From a virus, in IMG/VR virus record IMGVR_UViG_3300046000_006960, positions 1 to 53,760 of that record: a DNA stretch of 53,760 bases, one strand, 5' to 3'. Numbering within the stretch: position 1 is the stretch's first letter; each line of letters begins with the position of its first letter. Shown here piece after piece: positions 45,011 through 50,714 of the stretch. The notes beneath the pieces were generated by a model that did not search any database, was not told the DNA's origin, and saw nothing but the letters and a program-made list of their open reading frames with translations. A program made the translations under genes and the position numbers.

Positions 45011-45082
45011 AATCAACTACCAACAGATGATTGGCATACTTTAGAGGAGCATTAAAGGACATAACATATGCTATAGTTGATT
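45011..45082 (+). ncRNA. Candidate three-way-junction RNA, 72 nt
   Basis: AATCAACTA pairs perfectly with TAGTTGATT (9 bp). Inside are hairpins CCAA-CAGATGA-TTGG and CATA..TATG with an inner CTTTA/TAAAG stem. All helices are compatible. It starts 3 nt after a stop codon. It is not a tRNA because the T-arm is absent. Family unknown. Confidence 0.45.
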
Positions 45083-45159
45083 TAAATTCATAACACATAA
45101 GGTTTTTAGGTAGCACTCTTATTGAGTTGTAAACTATTGTAAAAAATTACCATTGTGTT

Positions 45160-45404
45160 GCAACCCTAGAAGCGGGGTTCAATGTAGATATAATGCGAAG
45201 TGAAACTACATTTATTTCAAATACTTTGATATAAAACTAATCACCATTTTATAATTAAGCCAATTAAGGCCAGTGACGAGCTGTTTATATTATGTTTATT
45301 CAATTACAGAGAAGGATTAGACTCTCTTGATATATCAAAGTATTAACTATTCAGAACCATTTAAGGTTGTTATTAAACGAGTTGTAAGTTTAAGTTTAAT
45401 AACG
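45160..45404 (+). ncRNA. Candidate structured RNA with a 14-bp long-range stem
   Basis: AATACTTTGATATA (45220-45233) is exactly complementary to TATATCAAAGTATT (45331-45344), closing about 97 nt. It is flanked by AATGTAG/CTACATT (45181-45212), AACCC/GGGTT (45162-45179) and a 10-bp hairpin GTTATTAAAC/GTTTAATAAC (45369-45403). No credible coding sequence lies in the roughly 630 nt from 45008 to 45637. The serial helices suggest a large structured RNA or several elements. Confidence 0.5.
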
Positions 45405-45637
45405 TAAAATTAACAAAAGAATAACTTTCATTATGGGAAATCAAAATCGTTTTATCTTTATTGCTTTAGATATGTAAGTCGTTACAGTAGAGTTTAGCAA
45501 ACTCGATCAGAAAAAACTCAATAACTTTCCAAGATGTTGAGGACACCAGTTTCTATACAATACATGTTGATATATGTTCGACCATATGTTAAGTATAGTT
45601 TTAGGTGTAAAACACAAAACTAATTAAATTAAATATT

Positions 45638-45835
45638 ATGAAAAACACAAAAATTATGGTAGCTTTTATAGCTATAACATTATGCACTTGGTGCTTAATA
45701 GGTCTGATAGTATATACATTATCTTCAATGAATTACAAAGAATCAATGTGTAATCAAGGAACATTTTTCTTAATGTTATTAGTAGGTTGGCTTCCAGGAG
45801 TAATTGTTTCAGCTGATTTAGAAGATGAATTATAA
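45638..45835 (+). CDS. Small membrane protein, two membrane segments, 65 aa
   Basis: Hydrophobic segments at about residues 8-30 and 42-58 with a short acidic tail (SADLEDEL). The leader AATTAAATATTATG matches the group's A-rich start context. It may act at the host inner membrane, for example in exclusion; that is a guess. Confidence 0.65.
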   Translation: MKNTKIMVAFIAITLCTWCLIGLIVYTLSSMNYKESMCNQGTFFLMLLVGWLPGVIVSADLEDEL

Positions 45836-45843
45836 CTAATATT

Positions 45844-45966
45844 ATGAAAAAAAGATTAAGATTTTATTGGGACAACAAAGAAGTTATTGGTATTTTAGCA
45901 TTGTTATTGTTTTCTTTAACAATGCTATTAATTATAATCAACAATGCTATTGAATATGTATTGTAA
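45844..45966 (+). CDS. Small single-pass membrane protein, 40 aa
   Basis: A basic N-terminus (KKRLRFYWDNK) and a membrane helix at residues 15-33 (IGILALLLFSLTMLLIII). It starts 8 nt after the previous small membrane protein gene. Unknown function; probably co-translated. Confidence 0.6.
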   Translation: MKKRLRFYWDNKEVIGILALLLFSLTMLLIIINNAIEYVL

Positions 45967-46225
45967 TTACAATATTAATAACTTTAACTACAACAAAGAA
46001 AACAACACACTAATTGGAAATGAAGAGGAGTTACATATAGACAGTGTAACTCCTTATTTTCCTAACTGTAGAAAACAATTCTTTGTTAGTAATGATAAAA
46101 CTAAAAACTTTAGAAGATTTAGATTATCATTAGAAACGTGCTATTATTATATATTTGAATCAGAAGACAAAATCAAATGTATAGTAAATAAAAAGCTGAA
46201 TATGTTTTCAGCAGGTAACTTTTAA
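45944..46225 (+). CDS. Small protein, 93 aa, start uncertain
   Basis: The frame overlaps the end of the 40-residue gene by 23 bp. A start four codons later (45956) is equally possible. The N-terminus is Asn/Tyr-rich (YNINNFNYNKENN); the second half looks properly folded (FPNCRKQFFVSN ... SLETCYYYIFES). Unknown function. Confidence 0.5.
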   Translation: MLLNMYCNYNINNFNYNKENNTLIGNEEELHIDSVTPYFPNCRKQFFVSNDKTKNFRRFRLSLETCYYYIFESEDKIKCIVNKKLNMFSAGNF

Positions 46226-46234
46226 ATAAATAAA

Positions 46235-46330
46235 ATGTCAAAGAAAATTAAATTATATGGTAGATTCTTAAGAAAAGAACTATCATTCAAAAAACTAGCG
46301 AAAGCCGCTAGTGAAGTTCAAAATTATTAA
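46235..46330 (+). CDS. Small basic peptide, 31 aa
   Basis: Reads MSKKIKLYGRFLRKELSFKK then LAKAASEVQNY. It starts 9 nt after the previous stop and precedes the next gene by 18 nt, with the typical A-rich start. Possibly a nucleic-acid or protein-binding peptide. Confidence 0.5.
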   Translation: MSKKIKLYGRFLRKELSFKKLAKAASEVQNY

Positions 46331-46348
46331 CAAATTAAATTAAACATT

Positions 46349-46699
46349 ATGGGAACAATAATAGTTATTGGATTAGCAATATTTTTATTGATATCAGCAA
46401 TTGTATTGTCAAAAACAGAAACTCCTGTTCATTTAGATGGTGCAAACAAACCAATTACATCTCAAGACGGACTTGAAGATGTAATTAAAGAACCTGTTGT
46501 AAATACAGATATTGTATTAGACAAAAAAGAATTAGAAGTAGAGTTTGTAGAAAAACAACCTACTAAAAAATTAAAAGGAATTAGGCAATTATCGGATCAT
46601 ATTGCTACAGTTGTAGAAAATAATCCTGATTCTAAAAAACATTTAAACAAACGTCAACGTAAAACAGTTGATAAAATTGTTAAAGAAAAGAAACAATGA
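46349..46699 (+). CDS. Membrane-anchored basic protein, 116 aa
   Basis: A membrane segment at residues 2-21 (GTIIVIGLAIFLLISAIVL) is followed by an acidic middle and a Lys-rich C-terminus (KHLNKRQRKTVDKIVKEKKQ). It stops with TGA. Unknown function. Confidence 0.6.
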   Translation: MGTIIVIGLAIFLLISAIVLSKTETPVHLDGANKPITSQDGLEDVIKEPVVNTDIVLDKKELEVEFVEKQPTKKLKGIRQLSDHIATVVENNPDSKKHLNKRQRKTVDKIVKEKKQ

Positions 46700-46704
46700 A
46701 TTCT

Positions 46705-46819
46705 GGTAGTTCATTACCATTTGTTAAGACAGTAAATTAATAAAAAACTACCAATGCTCGCTGTTAGGCTACACACACAACAAAAAGGGTTTATATTACG
46801 ATAGCAAACCAGAAACCCT
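46705..46819 (+). repeat. Two stem-closed non-coding elements upstream of tmRNA
   Basis: GGTAGTT (46705-46711) pairs with AACTACC (46746-46752), and AGGGTTT (46786-46792) with AAACCCT (46813-46819). They fill the gap between the 116-residue gene and the tmRNA, with no coding sequence. They may be processing elements of a common transcript. Confidence 0.4.
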
Positions 46820-47435
46820 GAAAGACCAAGGTTGGTAAATAGTAGTTCGCGGGAGAGCACCTACTTTAAAAATAGCGATCCCATCATGGGGGTGCCTGGT
46901 TTTGACAGGTTACTAATAATTAATACAATCAGCCAGAGAGATAACTGTAAACTAAGGTGAATTAAATAAACGACAAAAATACAACAGCTCAAACAAGAGC
47001 AAACATGCAAGTGGTTCATAACATCTTAAATGGTGGAACTTCAGTATCAACAGAAATGTTGATTGCTGCGTAATATTTTTAGATTATTTTAAGGATTTCC
47101 TTGTTAGATTAAACAAGGTGGTGGAATCACTGATTAATCAGTTGACCTCGTGTATCTAAACACATAAAACTATAGTGAAGCTGTATAAATTGTATTAAGG
47201 AATGTAATTTGGACGGGAGTTTGAGAACGGACTCACTATGTAGGGATATGTAGTTAAAAATTGGAAGAATTGCTGGAACACTAAAGCCATTTAGGTATGT
47301 ACAAAATTACAGTACACTAAGTAGTCAATCAGCAGCCGAGCTTACTGGCGGAAGTAAGAAGGTTCAACGACTAGGGAATCTAAGGATAGCCCACAGCCTC
47401 CAACACCTAGAACAGGTGATGATATAGTCTAATCA

Positions 47436-47855
47436 CTAGTGAAAACTAGTGCAGAAAAATAGCCTTTCATAAGCTAATTTTCTATCGTATTCTATTATAG
47501 AATATTTACCATTCTTTTTAGTTACAATATTATGATACTTTAATATAGTATTGATTCTATGTAATTTTTTAGAATGATGAGAATTTAATAATTCACAAAG
47601 CTTGTAACATACTTGATTGCTACTTGCAGATAAAGAATAGCCAATAGAATGGCTTGTCTTTTTAGCTGGTTTTGTACTGATTGAAAGTTTTAAATTATAA
47701 TTTAACAATAAATATTGTTGAATTTCTAATAAAAGATTTTTATCAGTATTTGTAAAATCAATTTTAATACAACGAAATTTGTCATCTTTAGATTGATAAG
47801 ACATTGTAATTGAGCCATCTGCATCAAAAAAACCTGAAATGTAATTTAAGTCCAT
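47436..47855 (-). CDS. LAGLIDADG homing endonuclease inside the tmRNA intron, 139 aa
   Basis: A single-motif LAGLIDADG protein. The motif is LNYISGFFDADGSITM at residues 3-18, with the catalytic Asp in the DADGS part. The later LSASSNQVCYKLCELLNSH and YHNIVTKKNGKYSII segments fit the family. At 139 residues with one motif it must act as a homodimer. It is read opposite to the tmRNA, from its own promoter, and its stop codon falls inside the intron's P9 hairpin. It presumably cuts intron-less ssrA T-loop sequences. Confidence 0.9.
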   Translation of the reverse strand: MDLNYISGFFDADGSITMSYQSKDDKFRCIKIDFTNTDKNLLLEIQQYLLLNYNLKLSISTKPAKKTSHSIGYSLSASSNQVCYKLCELLNSHHSKKLHRINTILKYHNIVTKKNGKYSIIEYDRKLAYERLFFCTSFH

Positions 47856-47889
47856 AATAATAGGATAAGGGTTATATATACGTTAGGTG

Positions 47890-47920
47890 CAAATATACAA
47901 AATTTAATTACAAAAAACAA
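47890..47920 (-). promoter_or_regulatory. Bacteroidota-type promoter of the intron endonuclease
   Basis: On the minus strand: TTG, 20 bp, TATATTTG, 35 nt ahead of the endonuclease ATG and wholly inside the intron. It makes the endonuclease independent of tmRNA transcription. Confidence 0.75.
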
Positions 47921-47986
47921 GTAAATGTTAAATTATTTTATAATAATTTTTATAATGAATTATAAATGCGATTCTCCCCACCTCCA

Positions 47987-48257
47987 CTATATTTAATCTC
48001 TAAAATGGCAGAGAATAGGATTATATTAAAGTCACTGCATCCACTAACGATAATTGTATTTATATACAATTGTTTATTAAGTCTAAATCAGTCTAAACAA
48101 TATAATGCAAATTTGTGAGCAGTACGCCACTCACTTAAATAGAACAAAATTAAGGGTCTTAATAAATGTTAAAGATATTGAATCTGTCTATTATATATAG
48201 ACCCTTATTTTTTAAATTATAAATTATAACAAAATTATTAACTAACAATTAAATATT
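47987..48257 (+). other. Non-coding stretch after tmRNA with hairpins and a terminator-like element
   Basis: No gene. It contains an AATTGTA/TACAATT hairpin near 48054-48073, a GTGAG...CTCAC arm at about 48115-48134, and AAGGGTCT (48152-48159) pairing with AGACCCTT (48199-48206) followed by ATTTTTT. The last is a terminator-like stem with an unusually long 39-nt interior and could end tmRNA transcription. Confidence 0.5.
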
Positions 48258-48437
48258 ATGAGTAATACAATAAAAGAACATGATGAAAAGCGTAAAGATT
48301 TATGGATAAAAGCTTGGTGCGCAACTGCAAACGCAAATGATTGTAAGCATACGAGTACAGCTACAAGATACGCAGATGAGGCGTTAAAAGCTTTTGATGA
48401 TAGATTTCCAAAGCCAACAATCACTAAAGACGCTTAA
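48258..48437 (+). CDS. Small protein, 59 aa
   Basis: A 59-residue soluble protein with normal codon use and two Cys (AWCATANANDCKH), ending PKPTITKDA. A-rich leader AATTAAATATTATG. Unknown function. Confidence 0.6.
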   Translation: MSNTIKEHDEKRKDLWIKAWCATANANDCKHTSTATRYADEALKAFDDRFPKPTITKDA

Positions 48438-48439
48438 TA

Positions 48440-48544
48440 ATGAATAATATACAATATATAAGATTATGGTTTCCAGATGGTGAATTTACCTATGTACATA
48501 TTTGGAATACTATTGATTTAAATAATTGTTTAAAACTTAACTAA
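48440..48544 (+). CDS. Small protein, 34 aa
   Basis: Reads MNNIQYIRLWFPDGEFTYVH then IWNTIDLNNCLKLN. It starts 2 nt after the preceding stop. Unknown; probably coupled. Confidence 0.5.
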   Translation: MNNIQYIRLWFPDGEFTYVHIWNTIDLNNCLKLN

Positions 48545-48557
48545 AACTAAAAACATT

Positions 48558-48887
48558 ATGAAAACAGAATTAAAATCTATATCTCAGCTTGAAAAAGCAG
48601 GATATAAAGGAACAAAAGTGATGTCAATGATTAAAGCTATTGAATCACAAGAAATTTTTAAACATTTACGACTTGTACAACAAGATGAATTTAGTAGATG
48701 TAAAAACAAATACAATAAGTTAGGTTATTTAACGCAACCATACTTTAGTTATTTATGGAACCTTTATTGGAACTTTGTATTAAATGATTTTAGATATGAA
48801 TCGTCAAAATCATGGACAGAGGTAACAAAGATTAAGAATGTTCAAACAGAACATATTGGAATGAAAATATTAAAATCTTTTAAATAA
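48558..48887 (+). CDS. Basic protein, 109 aa
   Basis: A 109-residue Lys/Tyr-rich helical protein (SISQLEKAGYKGTKVMSMIK). No known domain. Leader ends ACATTATG. It may bind nucleic acid given its charge. Confidence 0.6.
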   Translation: MKTELKSISQLEKAGYKGTKVMSMIKAIESQEIFKHLRLVQQDEFSRCKNKYNKLGYLTQPYFSYLWNLYWNFVLNDFRYESSKSWTEVTKIKNVQTEHIGMKILKSFK

Positions 48888-48888
48888 A

Positions 48889-48961
48889 ATAAAATATATC
48901 CAACGAGAACAAAAGTTCGGGAAGAAAGCAGTATAATACGTCTTGGTTCTGCATATTTTAT
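48889..48961 (+). ncRNA. Candidate small junction RNA, 73 nt
   Basis: ATAAAATA pairs with TATTTTAT, enclosing GAAC-AAAA-GTTC and a GCAG...CTGC arm. It is laid out like the 45011-45082 element: outer stem with two inner hairpins, placed right after a stop codon. Not a tRNA. Confidence 0.4.
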
Positions 48962-48983
48962 ATAAACTAATTAATTAAAAATT

Positions 48984-49157
48984 ATGAACACACAAAACAC
49001 ACCAAAAATTACTGCGAACAATAGTAACAGTAATAAGAATAAATTCTTCAAAAAAGAAGTAAAATTCAATTCACAACAACAACTTCAAGCTTATTTAGCT
49101 GATGCTGTTGTAAGTAACAAGCGTAAAGCATTCAATCTTACTGTTAAGATTGGTTAA
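48984..49157 (+). CDS. Small basic protein, 57 aa
   Basis: Asn/Lys-rich N-terminus (NNSNSNKNKFFKKEVKF), then QQQLQAYLADAVVSNKRK and AFNLTVKIG. Lysine excess suggests DNA or RNA binding. Typical A-rich start context. Confidence 0.6.
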   Translation: MNTQNTPKITANNSNSNKNKFFKKEVKFNSQQQLQAYLADAVVSNKRKAFNLTVKIG

Positions 49158-49168
49158 TATATTATATT

Positions 49169-49441
49169 ATGTTACGCCGTTTCAAACGATACATTGCTTA
49201 TAAGTTTATAGGTTATGTACCTGGTACTAGTAAATTAGCTACAATGGAAGCTAAAAGACTATCAAAACATATATTTGAGAATTGGGACGAAAACTCTCAA
49301 TTAATTATCTTAGATGATATTAAAATGAATTTAATTGAAATGAGAGAGAATCAAATTAAAAACAAAGAGATAGAAATTATTCAAGCTCAACAAAATTTAA
49401 AATCATTGCAATATAACTTTAGTAAATTGCAATTGAAATAA
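49169..49441 (+). CDS. Small helical protein, 90 aa
   Basis: The N-terminus is basic (LRRFKRYIAYKFIGYVPG); the C-terminal half is a long coiled-coil helix (MNLIEMRENQIKNKEIEIIQ). It could attach to membranes or self-associate. It ends 5 nt before the first tRNA. Confidence 0.6.
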   Translation: MLRRFKRYIAYKFIGYVPGTSKLATMEAKRLSKHIFENWDENSQLIILDDIKMNLIEMRENQIKNKEIEIIQAQQNLKSLQYNFSKLQLK

Positions 49442-49446
49442 TAAAA

Positions 49447-49521
49447 GTCTTAATCGTACAATAGTGAGTATTCTCTATATTTTTTATAGAGACAATTTAG
49501 GTTCAAGTCCTAATTAAGATA
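49447..49521 (+). tRNA. tRNA with abnormal anticodon arm, possibly Lys (TTT)
   Basis: Acceptor GTCTTAA/TTAAGAT (one G-U), D-arm GTAC-8nt-GTAT, T-arm TTAGG-TTCAAGT-CCTAA, 5-nt variable loop, discriminator A, no encoded CCA. The anticodon arm is two bases too long: CTCTA/TAGAG closes a nine-base loop TATTTTTTA, or a sixth pair leaves the seven-base loop ATTTTTT, giving anticodon TTT at 49481-49483. The rest of the cloverleaf is standard. Confidence 0.75.
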
Positions 49522-49526
49522 TCGTA

Positions 49527-49581
49527 TTTAGATAAAAGAAAAAGGTGCGTTCGTCAGTACAGGGAAGAGGTCCTATCTAAA
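49527..49581 (+). other. Stem-closed spacer between the two tRNAs
   Basis: TTTAGATA pairs perfectly with TATCTAAA (8 bp) around 39 nt. It fills the inter-tRNA gap and could be an RNA-processing substrate. It is not a tRNA. Confidence 0.4.
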
Positions 49582-49591
49582 TTGGAACATA

Positions 49592-49663
49592 ATCTGTATC
49601 TGCTAAGGGTAAGCTGCCTAGCTTGGTGTTAGGAGAACGTGGGTTCGATCCCCATTACAGGTT
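49592..49663 (+). tRNA. tRNA-Pro (TGG)
   Basis: Acceptor ATCTGTA/TACAGGT (one U-G), D-arm GCT-loop-AGC with GGG in the loop, anticodon stem CCTAG/TTAGG (one G-U) with loop CTTGGTG, anticodon TGG at 49624-49626, variable AGAAC, and T-arm GTGGG-TTCGATC-CCCAT. All spacing is canonical. Discriminator T; CCA is not encoded. Position 10-25 is a mismatch. Confidence 0.85.
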
Positions 49664-49702
49664 CAAATAAACTTCATAATGTTTATTTATTAGTTAGTTA
49701 AT

Positions 49703-49757
49703 AATGTGAGTGAAACTTAGCGTCCAGTCTGTGGAATAGGAGTAGCTCACATTTTTT
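49703..49757 (+). terminator. Terminator-like stem after the tRNA genes
   Basis: AATGTGAG pairs with CTCACATT and is followed by six T. The interior is 35 nt with a small CCA-GTCTG-TGG hairpin. It probably ends the tRNA transcript; its large loop is unusual for a terminator. Confidence 0.55.
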
Positions 49758-49800
49758 AAATATTAGAAAACAATTAAAAACAATAAAAAATTAAATAATT

Positions 49801-49929
49801 ATGACAATATGGAAAATAGTATGTGTGACATACTTTCAGCTAGGAGTTAATGTTATAGGATTACCTATAGGTATTAATCATTATCAATGGGAAGCAAATA
49901 AAATTAAAACATCAAAATATCATGGATAA
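49801..49929 (+). CDS. Small protein, 42 aa
   Basis: Reads MTIWKIVCVTYFQLGVNVIG then LPIGINHYQWEANKIKT. The first 25 residues are hydrophobic, possibly one membrane segment. A-rich leader. Unknown. Confidence 0.55.
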   Translation: MTIWKIVCVTYFQLGVNVIGLPIGINHYQWEANKIKTSKYHG

Positions 49930-49999
49930 AAAAGAAATTGATTATTTAGATCAAATGGATTTAGATGGATGGTTTAATGGCCAAGTTATATGTTCCTAA
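49922..49999 (+). CDS. Acidic mini-protein, 25 aa
   Basis: Reads MDKKEIDYLDQMDLDGWFNG then QVICS. It overlaps the previous stop by 8 bp. Its very acidic composition is distinct. Low certainty because of size. Confidence 0.4.
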   Translation: MDKKEIDYLDQMDLDGWFNGQVICS

Positions 50000-50015
50000 T
50001 TAATAAATAAATAAA

Positions 50016-50564
50016 ATGAAAAAAGAAAAATATGTGGAATGCTTACAAGTTGTAAGTAATGTTTTTTACAAAGTAGGTAAATTGTATAAAATAATTGACG
50101 AATCTTTATTGCCATCTCAATTAAATATAATGGCAGAAAATGGAACTGAATCTAAAATAATAAATTGGACTGAAGATTTTTTATCAGCAGGAAATAATTG
50201 TTTTAAAATAGTAGAATGTTATTGTAATCAAGAAAAATGTAAAGACCAAGTGTTATCAAAAGAATTTAACAACGATATTTCAACTGTACAATCTTCAGAA
50301 GGAGCTGTATTTGAATTAGGCGATAAAATTACTGTATTTACAAGAACTTCTCCAAACAAAGGTAAAATGTTTACAATTCAAGGTTTTAGATGGAATAATA
50401 ATAAAACATCTATATGTGCTCTTACTGAATCACATGGTAAAAATGGTATTGGTTTAGACAAAATAGAATTATATGTTGAAACTAAAAAAGAATTAAGTTT
50501 ATTCGAACAAGCTAAAATTAAATACCCTGCAGGATGTAGAGTAAACAATGCAGGTATTATTTGA
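50016..50564 (+). CDS. Phage protein cut by an in-frame TGA, 182 aa
   Basis: A 182-residue protein with a beta-rich middle (DKITVFTRTSPNKGKMFTIQ) and a C-terminal KYPAGCRVNNAGI block. The reading frame continues past the TGA at 50562-50564 for 48 more codons to a TAA at 50711. The gene probably encoded 231 residues or uses readthrough. Related in design to the next gene (repeated small domains of unknown function). Tandem beta domains ending in KWAEII-type words are common in Bacteroidota phage hypotheticals. Confidence 0.65.
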   Translation: MKKEKYVECLQVVSNVFYKVGKLYKIIDESLLPSQLNIMAENGTESKIINWTEDFLSAGNNCFKIVECYCNQEKCKDQVLSKEFNNDISTVQSSEGAVFELGDKITVFTRTSPNKGKMFTIQGFRWNNNKTSICALTESHGKNGIGLDKIELYVETKKELSLFEQAKIKYPAGCRVNNAGII

Positions 50565-50711
50565 GTTGCGGCAATCCATTATCCAGGAGATTTTACATGT
50601 GGACCTGTTTTTGAAGATAAAATTAATTACATAACAAATAATTCATTAGAAGGGGATGGTAGAACAATTTATAATAAGCTAACAAAATCGTGGGCTGAAA
50701 TAATAATTTAA
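50565..50711 (+). pseudogene. In-frame remnant of the 50016 gene downstream of its TGA
   Basis: 48 sense codons in the same frame: VAAIHYPGDFTCGPVFEDK, then NYITNNSLEGDG, ending KLTKSWAEIII. The sequence keeps coding character and has no start codon of its own at a sensible place. It ends 3 nt before the next ATG, the spacing expected of an intact upstream gene. Confidence 0.6.
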
Positions 50712-50714
50712 ATT

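Larger units (their letters stand above)
47222..47968 (+). mobile_element. Group I intron in the tmRNA T-loop, 747 nt, with antisense homing endonuclease
   Basis: P1 is explicit: exon GAGTT (47217-47221) pairs with internal guide GACTC (47230-47234), giving the conserved U-G pair at the 5' splice site. Core elements follow in order: P AATTGCTGGAAC (47268-47279), Q AATCAGCAGCCGAGC (47327-47341), R GTTCAACGACTAG (47362-47374) and S GATATAGTC (47421-47429). P7 is GACTA/TAGTC. A P9-like hairpin CACTAG/CTAGTG is at 47434-47451. The intron ends in G (47968) directly before exon CGATT. The HEG lies between P9 and the 3' splice site, on the opposite strand. Confidence 0.93.
46888..47986 (+). ncRNA. 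ssrA: Phage tmRNA gene interrupted by a group I intron
   Basis: The 5' end GGGGGTGCCTGGTTTTGACA is the tmRNA signature. Acceptor stem GGGGGTG (46888-46894) pairs with CACCTCC (47979-47985; one G-U), followed by discriminator A. Helix H2 pairs AATACAAT (46922-46929) with ATTGTATT (47189-47196). The classic GGAC precedes T-stem GGGAG (47215-47219), whose partner CTCCC (47974-47978) lies beyond the intron. Removing 47222-47968 gives a perfect seven-base T-loop, TTCGATT. The tag frame ends GAA-ATG-TTG-ATT-GCT-GCG-TAA at 47053-47073 (EMLIAA). Its resume codon is uncertain: GCT 46987, GCA 46999 or GGT 47032. The mature RNA would be about 352 nt, which is normal. CCA is not encoded (CTA follows), so it must be added. 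Confidence 0.93.

Noticed and set aside
45433-45477. A 14-codon frame after an ATTATG start context
   Set aside because: It has the right start context but is too short to separate from chance within a structured non-coding region.
46840-46890. tRNA-like stretch (GTTC-loop-GAGC arm) just before the tmRNA
   Set aside because: A D-arm-like hairpin exists, but no anticodon stem, T-loop or acceptor pairing can be built around it.
48242-48424. Minus-strand 60-codon frame
   Set aside because: It is antisense to the 59-residue plus-strand gene, which has the better start context and composition.
50016-50711. Genome-wide recoding of TGA to Trp
   Set aside because: Several other genes end at TGA overlapping the next ATG, and reading through them yields only a few codons or an immediate TAG, so TGA acts as stop here.
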